DNA of 15,885 nucleotides from Acidimicrobiales bacterium (GCA_030749275.1 JASMKJ010000475.1:1-15885), one strand, 5' to 3'; shown: positions 1-7,837, counted from the first letter of the stretch. Notes: generated by a model from the letters alone, not told the origin. Numbers and translations: made by a program.

Positions 1-87
1 CGCGTAAAAGACCTTCCCCCGCTCCGGCCGGATTGGGTTTGGCCTATCGGCGCGAAGAGCGTTAACTCGTTGAAGAAACGGGTCGGG

Positions 88-168
88 TTACAAGATCGCT
101 CGGGCCGCCGCCCAAATGTAGGCGACAAGGATAAGGAGGAACACATAGCGCCAGACTCGTTTACCCAT
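88..168 (-). CDS. possible 26-residue single-helix membrane peptide
   Basis: An ATG at 168 opens a 26-codon frame ending in TAA at 88. The peptide starts with a basic end (MGKRVWRY) and continues as an uninterrupted hydrophobic stretch (about residues 8-21), so it would be a one-pass membrane peptide with the basic end inside by the positive-inside rule. It lies 64 bp downstream of the arabinofuranosidase on the same strand. No convincing Shine-Dalgarno sequence is visible. It could be a real small protein, the start of a decayed sugar ABC permease, or chance. The window edge prevents seeing more. Confidence 0.22.
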   Translation of the reverse strand: MGKRVWRYVFLLILVAYIWAAARAIL

Positions 169-231
169 ATAGGCAAAACTAAGCGTCAATGGTGGGAAAT
201 TCTCGTATTTTGAGTCGTCGGCGAGTCTGTT

Positions 232-1722
232 CTAGGACACCTTGAAGGTGCCGGCAACAAAGCAATGTGGTGGAAGCTGAACCACGGGTGACGGACCGTC
301 CGATGTTTCGATTACCGAACGTCGCACAGCATTTGGGTTATCCCAAGTGTTCTGCATCATCGGGTTGGAGTGATGCAGGAGATCACACGAAACCATCTCA
401 AGGTCCGCTCCTGATAAATCGATTTCCAATTCCACTGTGGAGTCGGCCGAGCGATTCACGGCAAAGACGTGCAACTCCTTGTCTTCATTCAAAATTGCCG
501 CACCATCCACCATTGCTACGTCACCAAAATCGGGAGCGGGCACAGACCCACCGCTATAGCCCAAATGCAATGACACCCCTGTGCGCCGTCCAACGAACAT
601 AGCTAGGGCGTCAAAAATCGTCTGCCGCAGCAATTTGTCTCCCTCGGTGAGAACAGGAGCGATCACATTTACGATCTGAGCAATGTTGGCGATCTTCACA
701 ACGTCAGCGTGACGGATGAAACTCATTAAGAACTGAGCACACACCAAAGCATCTTGTAGGTCGTATACCTCTTCAACCAGGTGCGCTGGGAATTTTCCGT
801 CCGCCCACATCCCTGTCCTGTTTCGGGTTCGGTACCAAACGTTCCATTCGTCAAAAGCAATGAAAGGCCGTCGTCGAGAACGTCGCTTTCCAGCGACATA
901 CCGGCATACGGAGTCGATTTCCGTAATTTGTTGGTCTATCGCGACTCCGGAAGTGAGAAAAGCTGACGTATCCCCTGAGTAGTTGTCCAAATAGCGGTGG
1001 GTAGACAGGTAGTCGGCAAAACCCCCTACTGCTTCCAGGGCTACTTGATCCCAGCTCAGGTAGGTCGGATTATCCGGTAGCGAGGTGCCGGACACCACTA
1101 GTTCGATGGATGGGTCGACCAGTTTCATCATGTGTGCCGCTTGGCGGGCTTTCGTTCCATATTCAGCTGCAGACATGTGGCCTATTTGCCAAGGACCATC
1201 CATTTCGTTTCCTAAACACCACAAAGGGACAGGTTCCGTGCTCGCCGCGGCATCTTGAGCCCGCTGTTTGCCGATATCGGTTTCCTTGGTTCCGTTTGTG
1301 TACTCAACCCAATCAGCTGCTTCTTCGGGCGAACCGGTACCCAAGTTCACTGCGAACATTGGAGACCATCCCATCCGGTCACATAGAGCTAAGAATTCGT
1401 TGGTGCCGAACGTGTTTGGTTCTATTGTCCCCCAAGCCAATTCGCGGCGAGTGGGACGTTCAGCAATTGGCCCCACGCCGTCTCGCCAGTGGTAATTCGA
1501 AACAAAGTTGCCACCTGGGTAGCGCATGACGGTGAAGTCGAGTTCATCTAATGCATTCAAAACGTCCCGTCTGCAGCCGTGTTCGTCGGCGTGACTTGAA
1601 GAGGGGTCGAAAACGCCTTCATAGACCGCTCGCCCCATGTGTTCGAGGAACCCACCGAAGATTCTGGGGTCAACTGTGCCGGCGTGGTGGCGTGGGTGGA
1701 GATTAAATGTGGCTTTGGTCAC
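232..1722 (-). CDS. abfA: alpha-L-arabinofuranosidase, glycoside hydrolase family 51
   Basis: Retaining exo-enzyme that removes terminal alpha-L-arabinofuranosyl groups from arabinan, arabinoxylan or arabinogalactan fragments. The sequence shows the GH51 hallmarks in order (numbered from a TTG at 1743): GGFLEHMGR near residues 30-38, RYPGGNFVSNYHW at 74-86, the acid/base glutamate E180 in WCLGNEMDGPWQ, and the nucleophile E299 in FDEWNVWYR. A beta-sandwich C-terminal domain follows (about 400-503). Length is normal for the family. No signal peptide is present, so it should be cytoplasmic and act on imported oligosaccharides. I chose GTG at 1722, which gives the usual short N-terminus; the TTG at 1743 is the alternative, adding 7 residues. 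Neither has a clear ribosome site; a TACGAT hexamer ends 4 bp before the GTG, so a leaderless message is possible. It follows the ene-reductase gene in the same direction across a 75-bp gap. No arabinose transporter or regulator is in view. Confidence 0.93.
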   Translation of the reverse strand: MTKATFNLHPRHHAGTVDPRIFGGFLEHMGRAVYEGVFDPSSSHADEHGCRRDVLNALDELDFTVMRYPGGNFVSNYHWRDGVGPIAERPTRRELAWGTIEPNTFGTNEFLALCDRMGWSPMFAVNLGTGSPEEAADWVEYTNGTKETDIGKQRAQDAAASTEPVPLWCLGNEMDGPWQIGHMSAAEYGTKARQAAHMMKLVDPSIELVVSGTSLPDNPTYLSWDQVALEAVGGFADYLSTHRYLDNYSGDTSAFLTSGVAIDQQITEIDSVCRYVAGKRRSRRRPFIAFDEWNVWYRTRNRTGMWADGKFPAHLVEEVYDLQDALVCAQFLMSFIRHADVVKIANIAQIVNVIAPVLTEGDKLLRQTIFDALAMFVGRRTGVSLHLGYSGGSVPAPDFGDVAMVDGAAILNEDKELHVFAVNRSADSTVELEIDLSGADLEMVSCDLLHHSNPMMQNTWDNPNAVRRSVIETSDGPSPVVQLPPHCFVAGTFKVS

Positions 1723-1797
1723 ACAGCGATCGTAGTTCCACAAAGATCAGGGGTTACTGGTCTAGGGAGTTCTCGGAGTCAGGATCGTGACGTCGGG

Positions 1798-3930
1798 TCA
1801 CAGTGTGCCACCTACCCGGTGTCCGCTCCGTACTGCTCCTTCGATATACCGCTCGTCGCCCGCGTCACCCACTACATGCGCTTCGTGACCGTTGTCTCGT
1901 AGAGCGTCAGCTAATGATCGGTCGGACTCAACTCCTCCCGCGAAGATCACAGTGTCAGCCTCAAGTTGATGTGACGAACCGGCCTGCTGATAGTCGACGT
2001 GTGTGAGAGAGATGGCAGTTGGCTCGGCTTCGGTGTGAAAGGTGACACCGGCACGCCGGGACTCGTGTAGGGCTCTCCAGCGGCGGGGGTGCGCCATGGC
2101 GGTAGCCGGTTGGTCACTTGCCTCAAGCACGTGGACTATGCGTCCGCGGTCGGCGAGAAAGTGCGCTATTTCGGTGCCGACGAGATCGCCGTTGAGGACG
2201 ACGACTCGGTTACCTATCGGCATCCAGAGTCTGGACAAGACACGAACTCTGTCCATATTGGCAGTGAGACCCAACACACGGCTCGTTCTGAGCACAAGTC
2301 GTCTCAGTGCCCCAAGACGCAGCGTTCCTGCACCGGGGTCACCAGTCAGTTGGTTTCGGAGGTCATCACCCGAAAGGACATGAGGGAGATCCTGCCCAGG
2401 GAGGTTGGGTCGCTCCCGGCGCGCTCCGGTGGCAACTACGACAACGTCTGGTGCCAGTTCGTCAATGAGATCAGCATCAACGGTCACTCCTGTCCGGATT
2501 TCGACTCCAGCTTCTATTATCGCCGCCTGCAAAAATTGGATGAAGCTTGCGTTGATGGGGGTGGTGAGCGATGAAAAATGCACTGAACCTCCAAGTCGCT
2601 GAGAGGCTTCGAATAGGGTGACTTGGTGCCCCCTTTCAGCGGCCACTCGAGCACACTCCATCCCACCAGGCCCTCCACCAACGATGACAACGTGACGGGG
2701 TGACTTTGCTGGTAACGGGCTGGTTTCGTCGTAGTGGCCCAGGCGTGCGTTAACCGCGCACACCGGTTTGCCACTCCAGAAGTTCTCTGCAACGCACACA
2801 AAACAATTAATGCAAGGGCGAACCAGATCTGGTCGACCAGCATTCAAATGTTGCACCAACTCGGCGTCTGCTAGCAGTTGTCTGCCCATCGAAACAAAAT
2901 CGGCGTTACCTCTGCTGATAATGCGTTCAGCGTCTAAGGGGCGAATCCGTCCAACCGCTATCACAGGGACAGTTACGGCGTCTTTTATGTTCTTGGCCAA
3001 GTTTTCGTATTGGTTGGACTGCCATGGGATAGGGGCGTCAGTGAACCCAACTCCAGTGCCCGCTGACGAGGTTGCCGAAACGTGGATTGCGTCTGCGCCT
3101 GCGTCAACTGCCGCTTGGGCATGTCCAGCCGCGTTCTGGATCGTGATACCGCCCTCGATGCCGTATTCGTGCCCGTCTAAGCGCACGATGACAGCAAACT
3201 CTGGGCCACATGCATGACGCACGGCGACGATGACGTCGGTAAGAAGTTGGGTGCGGCCTTTAAGTGAACCTCCGTACATGTCGTTGCGATGGTTCCAGGC
3301 GGGCGACAGAAACGTTGAAAGGAGGTAGCCGTGGGCCGCATGGATTTCAACTCCATCAAATCCGGCTTGCTGGACTCTGTGGGCTGCGTCCGCGAAGTCT
3401 TGGACAATGCGTGTGAGTTGGGTCGCAGTCGCCTCCGCATACGAGGGAAGTTGACCGCCAGTGAGGGTCGCCATCTTCATCAATTCGTCCATGGTCGTGT
3501 CGGTCATCATTCCCCGAGGGTCGAATGGGGGGGACGGGCTTGATGGGACAAGTGCGGGACGTCCTTCAGATACGTCGACACTTGATGTTTTGCCGTGATG
3601 GCAGATCTGAACGACGATCTTGGTGCCATGGGCGTGAACGGCTGTTGCGAGTCGCCGCAAACCCGGGATAGCTCTGTCATGTGAGAGCGCCGGTTGGTGA
3701 CGGGCAGTCGCTCCATGCGGGTAGGAGACAGCTGAGGTCTCGACGATCAAGAGACCGACACCCCCTTTTGCCCGTGCTTCGTAGTGGGCAATCGTTTCGT
3801 CAGTGATCAGGCCCTGTTCTGTGCAGTTGTTCTGGTCCATGGCTGGCATGACCACCCGGTTATCGACCTCCAGGGGACCAAGCTGTCCCGGGGAAAGCAG
3901 ATTCGAAAACAAGGTGTTCACACTGTTCAT
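1798..3930 (-). CDS. FMN/4Fe-4S/FAD ene-reductase of the 2,4-dienoyl-CoA reductase / Old Yellow Enzyme fusion family
   Basis: About 710 residues with the full modular plan of FadH, BaiCD/BaiH and trimethylamine dehydrogenase. Residues 1-365 form the FMN-binding TIM barrel, with active-site HAAHGY at 197-202 and the FLSPAWNHR...YGGSL signature. A cysteine cluster for a 4Fe-4S centre follows at C373, C376, C379 and C391. Next is an FAD-binding Rossmann motif (VIVGGGPGGME, about 415-425), then a weaker NAD(P) motif (VVLNGDLVGTE, about 576-586), the ATGAR motif near 500 and a terminal GD motif near 688. Such enzymes pass hydride from NAD(P)H through FAD and Fe-S to FMN, which reduces an activated C=C bond; some family members instead desaturate steroid or bile-acid rings or demethylate amines. 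The start is ATG at 3930; upstream TTG/GTG codons would add a basic tail unlike the family. It is divergent from the SDR gene, suggesting shared control. Substrate cannot be assigned. Confidence 0.88.
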   Translation of the reverse strand: MNSVNTLFSNLLSPGQLGPLEVDNRVVMPAMDQNNCTEQGLITDETIAHYEARAKGGVGLLIVETSAVSYPHGATARHQPALSHDRAIPGLRRLATAVHAHGTKIVVQICHHGKTSSVDVSEGRPALVPSSPSPPFDPRGMMTDTTMDELMKMATLTGGQLPSYAEATATQLTRIVQDFADAAHRVQQAGFDGVEIHAAHGYLLSTFLSPAWNHRNDMYGGSLKGRTQLLTDVIVAVRHACGPEFAVIVRLDGHEYGIEGGITIQNAAGHAQAAVDAGADAIHVSATSSAGTGVGFTDAPIPWQSNQYENLAKNIKDAVTVPVIAVGRIRPLDAERIISRGNADFVSMGRQLLADAELVQHLNAGRPDLVRPCINCFVCVAENFWSGKPVCAVNARLGHYDETSPLPAKSPRHVVIVGGGPGGMECARVAAERGHQVTLFEASQRLGGSVHFSSLTTPINASFIQFLQAAIIEAGVEIRTGVTVDADLIDELAPDVVVVATGARRERPNLPGQDLPHVLSGDDLRNQLTGDPGAGTLRLGALRRLVLRTSRVLGLTANMDRVRVLSRLWMPIGNRVVVLNGDLVGTEIAHFLADRGRIVHVLEASDQPATAMAHPRRWRALHESRRAGVTFHTEAEPTAISLTHVDYQQAGSSHQLEADTVIFAGGVESDRSLADALRDNGHEAHVVGDAGDERYIEGAVRSGHRVGGTL

Positions 3931-4087
3931 CTTGCCCGATGATCGCCTCGAACGACTGAACACTCCCAATATCAAGCTGAATGAGAGAGACCGTTCACCT
4001 GGAATTGGGGTTCATCCCGCGATCTCGGTTGATTGTTAACCGTCACCGCTGCGCCACTAGGGGGACAAGCCGATCTAGCCTCAACTC
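3931..4087. promoter_or_regulatory. divergent intergenic region between ene-reductase and SDR genes
   Basis: This 157-bp stretch must hold the start signals of two genes read in opposite directions. A short inverted repeat, CGGTT at 4026-4030 and AACCG at 4038-4042, could be an operator half-site pair but is weak. No consensus -35/-10 pair stands out for the minus-strand gene. On the plus side a TAGCCT hexamer lies close to the SDR start and is listed separately. Confidence 0.3.
4076..4081 (+). promoter_or_regulatory. candidate -10 element for a leaderless SDR transcript
   Basis: TAGCCT fits the actinobacterial TANNNT -10 pattern and ends 6 bp before the ATG at 4088, the spacing expected if transcription starts at the A of the start codon. 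No Shine-Dalgarno sequence is visible just before this ATG (the nearest purine run, GGGGGAC, is more than 20 bp away), which agrees with leaderless translation. This is inference from spacing only. Confidence 0.35.
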
Positions 4088-4933
4088 ATGGACACCCTTA
4101 GAGACAAGACTGTAGTTGTCACCGGAGCTGCCTCGGGGATCGGGCTGGCGATGGTCCGCCGTTTCGCGGTTGCCGGCTCCAAGTTGGTCATATCGGACAT
4201 AGATGGTGCGAAGCTCAAACAAGCGTTGGGTGAGGCAACCGAACTCGGAGCGTCAGCGGTGGCGATGACTGCCGATGTTGCTGTCGAAAGTCAGAATCAG
4301 GCATTATTTGAAACTGCGATAGAGAATTTCGGGCAGATCAATGTGGTCTGTTTGAACGCTGGTGTGCAGGGGCCCATGGGGCAATCCTGGTCTCTTTCAA
4401 AGGATGACTACGAGTGGACTCTTGGCATTGTGCTCGGTGGGGTGATTAATGGTGTTCGAACCTTCGTTCCTCACCTCGTTGATCACGGCGACGGTCATGT
4501 CGTGGTTACCGCCTCTGTCAGCGGTCACGTTGCATCACCATTCAATGCTCCGTACGCCATTGCCAAGCATGGTGTCGTAACGCTCGCCGAGAGTTTGTTT
4601 CACGAACTGCAAATGGAACAATCCACGGTTGGAGTTACCTGTCTGTGTCCAGGATCTGTGAAAACCAATATCGCGAACGCGGCAGCCGCTCTCGCCCCCG
4701 GTTCTACTGGCTCCACTAAGGGCAAGCTCGGATCCCAGATTCTCGAAATATCACAACGTGCAGTAGAGGACGGTTTGGACCCTGAGACAGTGAGCGGTCA
4801 GGTCCATGACGCGATTCTCGGTAGACGTTTCTGGTTGTTCACCGACAACAGTTGGGACGATCCGATCGCTGCACGAGCAGGCGAAATCGCCGAGCGACTT
4901 CAACCTCGATTCCGCGCACCAAATTTCGGATGA
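4088..4933 (+). CDS. short-chain dehydrogenase/reductase (classical SDR), NAD-type
   Basis: Oxidises or reduces an alcohol/ketone with a nicotinamide cofactor. The 281-residue protein has the complete classical SDR motif set: TGAASGIG at 12-19, D37 at the end of beta-strand 2 (favouring NAD over NADP), NAG at 90-92, catalytic S143, Y156 and K160 in YxxxK, and PG at 188-189. The C-terminal part (about 195-281) is longer than in minimal SDRs and carries RFWLFTD near 247-253, a tail seen in a group of environmental SDRs with no fixed substrate. It is divergent from the ene-reductase and convergent with the alpha/beta hydrolase. A role in oxidising a hydroxylated intermediate of the same pathway is plausible but not shown. 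Confidence 0.9.
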   Translation: MDTLRDKTVVVTGAASGIGLAMVRRFAVAGSKLVISDIDGAKLKQALGEATELGASAVAMTADVAVESQNQALFETAIENFGQINVVCLNAGVQGPMGQSWSLSKDDYEWTLGIVLGGVINGVRTFVPHLVDHGDGHVVVTASVSGHVASPFNAPYAIAKHGVVTLAESLFHELQMEQSTVGVTCLCPGSVKTNIANAAAALAPGSTGSTKGKLGSQILEISQRAVEDGLDPETVSGQVHDAILGRRFWLFTDNSWDDPIAARAGEIAERLQPRFRAPNFG

Positions 4934-4946
4934 TCTCAATCACAGT

Positions 4947-4977
4947 CCCCTAACACTTAACCAACGAACGTTGGGGG
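4947..4977 (+). terminator. weak candidate terminator behind the SDR gene
   Basis: CCCCTAAC at 4947-4954 can pair with GTTGGGGG at 4970-4977 (8 bp, one G-U) around a 15-nt loop, followed by a moderately T-rich stretch (TTGTGGCATTTTGTTTG). The wobble pair exists only in plus-strand RNA, so it would serve the SDR. The loop is long and the T-tract interrupted, so it may be weak. Confidence 0.3.
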
Positions 4978-5048
4978 TTGTGGCATTTTGTTTGTGGAAC
5001 TGCTTTCTTCCGTCAAGAGCCTTGTTTATCTGGTTCGCTTCGCACCGC

Positions 5049-6014
5049 TTACAAGGTGGGTTGGGTGGGTGTGTGCTCGCGAATGAACGGCAGAATCAAT
5101 TCGAGAATAGGTTCGAGCGTCGGCGCAAACTTCAGAGTTGAGTTTTGTAGCAGCGTGGTCGCGGCCCTGGAATTGGGGATGGGATGCAGATAGTCAACTT
5201 CTTGGCCGTGGTGGAGGATGAGTGTCGCCGGAACGCTGAGCGCCGCGAGTTGTTCATCGGTCATTCCGAGCGTTGTCTTTTGACCGAACGACTGGAGATG
5301 TTCACCGGCTCGCTTCATCGCCGCTAGGAACTCAGATACGTCTTGTCGCATGAGTTCTTCAAACCCTTCGTTGCCATTGCGTTCGACGTACGCAGCCCAA
5401 AGAGGTGTCTTTGCGACTTCCTCCATTGAGGTGAGGCTGTCATCTCTGAGGTATTTCAGGTAGTACTCCTCGGGGAGTTGTTCTGCCGCAAGTGGTCCGC
5501 CAGTCAGTGGCGCGATCACGAATGTAGCGACGTCTTCGGGGTAGCGCTCAGCCAAGACCATGTTCGATCGCGCACCGGACGACATCCCGTAGAAGGCTGC
5601 CGGGCCAACTCCGAGACGGTCGATCAGTACATGGAGATCCTCGGCCTCCTCCATCGAGAGCGGCTCAGAGCCGAAGTTGATTCCGGAGCGGCCCATGTTG
5701 CGGCGATCCCAGATGATCACTTTGAGGTCCGAGGCATGAGCTGCAACATTGCGAGCGAAGCCGCCGAAGCCATCAATCTCACCCATGCCACCTGGAGTCA
5801 CGATCAGAGGGATCCTGGCCTGTGGGTTGTAGATCTCCAGATACAACGTTACGTCACGTTCGGGCCGAAGGTCGACGGAGAGTTTCTCGCACTCCAGTTC
5901 GTCGACTCCCGGCTCTGGAAGTGCATTGAAGTACACCGGGTAGTAGGAGTTATTCGACGCGCTCTTGAACAGAGTGACATCTTCTTCGACGTCGTTCGTG
6001 TTTGCTTCTGCCAT
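5049..6014 (-). CDS. alpha/beta hydrolase fold protein
   Basis: 321 residues with a recognisable alpha/beta hydrolase core: oxyanion-side TPGGMG at 73-78, the DRRNMGRS turn at 103-110, and the nucleophile elbow GMSSG at 143-147 with S145 as the likely nucleophile. Strand 7 carries HHGQEVDYLHP (268-278), where E272 or D274 could be the acid. The histidine normally found after strand 8 is not where expected: the segment LKFAPTLEPILEL has none, and only H277 and H314 remain nearby. It may be a divergent hydrolase or one with a relocated base. No signal peptide. The start is the ATG at 6014. It follows the two dioxygenase genes on the same strand after a 213-bp gap, so it may have its own promoter. 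Family members include esterases, epoxide hydrolases and C-C bond hydrolases; the substrate is unknown. Confidence 0.82.
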   Translation of the reverse strand: MAEANTNDVEEDVTLFKSASNNSYYPVYFNALPEPGVDELECEKLSVDLRPERDVTLYLEIYNPQARIPLIVTPGGMGEIDGFGGFARNVAAHASDLKVIIWDRRNMGRSGINFGSEPLSMEEAEDLHVLIDRLGVGPAAFYGMSSGARSNMVLAERYPEDVATFVIAPLTGGPLAAEQLPEEYYLKYLRDDSLTSMEEVAKTPLWAAYVERNGNEGFEELMRQDVSEFLAAMKRAGEHLQSFGQKTTLGMTDEQLAALSVPATLILHHGQEVDYLHPIPNSRAATTLLQNSTLKFAPTLEPILELILPFIREHTPTQPTL

Positions 6015-6227
6015 GATCTACCCAAGCCTACGGGCGTTAGCCCACGGATGACATTCGCTCCGCTGGTGGCTGGCAGTGAGCTTTCGACTACTGACGCGAC
6101 CACTCGCTCTTAGTGGTGGCGGCGTCGCTGCTGACATCGCGACCGTCGGGGCATTGGGGCATGAACAAGGTGGAAACGCTAAGAGTGGGTCAATAGCGAA
6201 CTCGATTGGGATTGCGCACTATTAGCC
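6015..6227. other. intergenic gap with one small inverted repeat
   Basis: 213 bp between the hydrolase and the second dioxygenase. No ORF of note. ACCACT at 6099-6104 and AGTGGT at 6112-6117 form a 6-bp inverted repeat with a 7-bp spacer, without a following T-tract on either strand, so an operator is more likely than a terminator. TAGGCT lies upstream of the hydrolase ATG on the minus strand and could be a -10 element. Confidence 0.3.
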
Positions 6228-7046
6228 TCAATCGACATTGACACTGAGACCGTCCCTTAATACCAAGTATTGACGTTCGTAATCATTTTGGAGCACTGGC
6301 GCCTGATCCTCGGTTCGGTGCACTGCTCCATCGGGTGCGTATTGAACGATATAACTCTTACGCACATCTCTGGTGAGGTTCGGCCCAGTTCGGTGGGGTG
6401 TGAGTGATGAGAAAACAACGATATCCCCCGCTGCAGCAGGAATGGGAACCGCTTTGCTGGACGAGGGTGCACAACGCCACCCCAAAGGAGTCATCTCGTG
6501 GGCAAGGGTGCCGTGGCGGTGCGCTCCCGGAATCACCCACGGACATCCGTTGTTTTCGTCAGCATCGGTTAGAGCAATCCAACACGTCAGGTACTGCTGC
6601 GGCTCGAGATAGGTGTACCCGTTGTCTTGGTGAAATGGGAATTCCTCTGGGTTGCCCGGTTTCTTATAGACCGCCTGTTCCCAATAGAGACGAACATCGG
6701 GGCCAATAAGGTCGTGACAGAGGCCGACAAGGGGTTCGGCGATGCTGAACCGACGTAATTTGGGCGATCGTTTTACGAGATGTTTGGTGAAGGTGATCGC
6801 GTCGGCTTTAGAAATAAACACTTTCCCACCAGGTTGCGTGCGTAAAAACCTCTCAGCTTCTTGCTCGAAAGGGTCAATTTCTTTAATGAGGTCTGTGACC
6901 TGTTCGGCGTCGAAGGCGTCTTTGAATAAAAAGAACCCATTTTCCTCGAACTGGGCGACCTGGTCAGCAGTCGTAGCACGCCTTGCAAGGGGCGATGACT
7001 GCCATACAAAGGAACCATTCAACGGATGCAACTGAGGGGTAGTCAT
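6228..7046 (-). CDS. phytanoyl-CoA dioxygenase (PhyH) family Fe(II)/2-oxoglutarate oxygenase, second of a tandem pair
   Basis: 272 residues with the double-stranded beta-helix fold of non-heme Fe(II)/2-oxoglutarate hydroxylases. The iron triad is visible as H139-x-D141 (FHQDNGY) and H218 (SLTPHRTGPN). R229, 11 residues after the distal histidine, is the expected 2-oxoglutarate anchor. An N-terminal GFFLF block at 37-41 is typical of PhyH proteins. Reaction class: hydroxylation of an aliphatic C-H with decarboxylation of 2-oxoglutarate to succinate. The ATG overlaps the stop of the upstream dioxygenase in an ATGA arrangement, so translation is coupled. The two proteins are clearly different in sequence, so they are not a recent duplication. 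The PhyH family covers many natural-product and lipid hydroxylases; substrate unassigned. Confidence 0.9.
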   Translation of the reverse strand: MTTPQLHPLNGSFVWQSSPLARRATTADQVAQFEENGFFLFKDAFDAEQVTDLIKEIDPFEQEAERFLRTQPGGKVFISKADAITFTKHLVKRSPKLRRFSIAEPLVGLCHDLIGPDVRLYWEQAVYKKPGNPEEFPFHQDNGYTYLEPQQYLTCWIALTDADENNGCPWVIPGAHRHGTLAHEMTPLGWRCAPSSSKAVPIPAAAGDIVVFSSLTPHRTGPNLTRDVRKSYIVQYAPDGAVHRTEDQAPVLQNDYERQYLVLRDGLSVNVD

Positions 7047-7837
7047 TGAACTGGTTTTTCGCCGACTGGCATCCAGTCGTTGATGACTGCCGGACTTTCC
7101 GCCATGTCTATTGTCCCTCGTTCCGCGTAGTGGTAAACCATCGCTGCCCGAATTTGGCTGGAGTTATTGTCCTTAGATCGATGCATCAAGTGACTATGAA
7201 AGAGAAGTAGGTCACCCGCCGCCATAATGACTGGTATTTCGCCTGACATGTCATGGTCGAGAATCTCTACGTAACCCTGATTGGCATTTAACCGTCGATC
7301 TCGAAGGTGTTTATGAACTGGTTCGAGGTGCGAGCCCGGCACTACATGTAGGCACCCATTCGTGAGCGTTGCTTCAGTTACCGCTAGCCACACGCCGATT
7401 TGTGGTCCACGGTCGAACGGGAAATAAAAACCATCTTGGTGCCACGGTTGACCCCAAGCGCCGGGATTCTTGAAAATAAATTGCGACAAGAAACAGTCAA
7501 TATCAGTGCCGAGAAGATGTTGGACTAACGCCACAAGGTCAGGTTGGTTCGCAAATTCGTGGAATACGGAATCTCGGTGGATCTTGAAGACCTTCGACAC
7601 GCGTTCCTCGGCTTGAGTCTCTGGGCCTGCTGATCCCTCTAAATTCCGTTCCGGGTGCACAATGGCTGTGCCAGCTACACCGCTACCGTCCGCTTCTCGC
7701 GCCAAGTCAACCGCCCGCCGCAACATAGCCTCGCAGGTTTCGGACGACGAAAACCCTCTTAAGAGAAAGAACCCATCGCGATCCCACGCCGCAGAGTCGC
7801 TAGCGGAGAGAAGCATCGTTCTGTGTCGACTCAGCAT
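7043..7837 (-). CDS. phytanoyl-CoA dioxygenase (PhyH) family Fe(II)/2-oxoglutarate oxygenase, first of a tandem pair
   Basis: About 264 residues. In numbering from a TTG at 7843, the iron ligands are H135-x-D137 (PWHQDGFYF) and H221 (HSHLMHRSKDN), with R232 placed 11 residues later for 2-oxoglutarate. The N-terminal DGFFLLRGF block at 23-31 and the NGCLHVVPGSH strand at 162-172 are typical of the family. WHQDGFYFPFD closely resembles the iron site of canonical PhyH enzymes. I chose ATG at 7837; ATG at 7816 would also leave the whole domain, and neither has a strong ribosome site. The stop overlaps the start of the next dioxygenase by 4 bp, showing a two-gene operon. Likely acts on the same substrate or successive intermediates as its partner (inference). 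Confidence 0.9.
   Translation of the reverse strand: MLSRHRTMLLSASDSAAWDRDGFFLLRGFSSSETCEAMLRRAVDLAREADGSGVAGTAIVHPERNLEGSAGPETQAEERVSKVFKIHRDSVFHEFANQPDLVALVQHLLGTDIDCFLSQFIFKNPGAWGQPWHQDGFYFPFDRGPQIGVWLAVTEATLTNGCLHVVPGSHLEPVHKHLRDRRLNANQGYVEILDHDMSGEIPVIMAAGDLLLFHSHLMHRSKDNNSSQIRAAMVYHYAERGTIDMAESPAVINDWMPVGEKPVQ

Noticed and set aside
2089..2574. 161-codon open frame opposite the ene-reductase
   Set aside because: Antisense shadow; the minus-strand gene has intact FAD and NAD(P) motifs here.
5478..6113. 211-codon open frame on the plus strand opposite the alpha/beta hydrolase
   Set aside because: It is antisense to a well-supported gene and shows no recognisable motif.
6228..7837. The two PhyH genes as a recent tandem duplication
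   Set aside because: Outside the iron and 2-oxoglutarate motifs the two proteins share little visible identity, so they diverged long ago or were joined from different sources.
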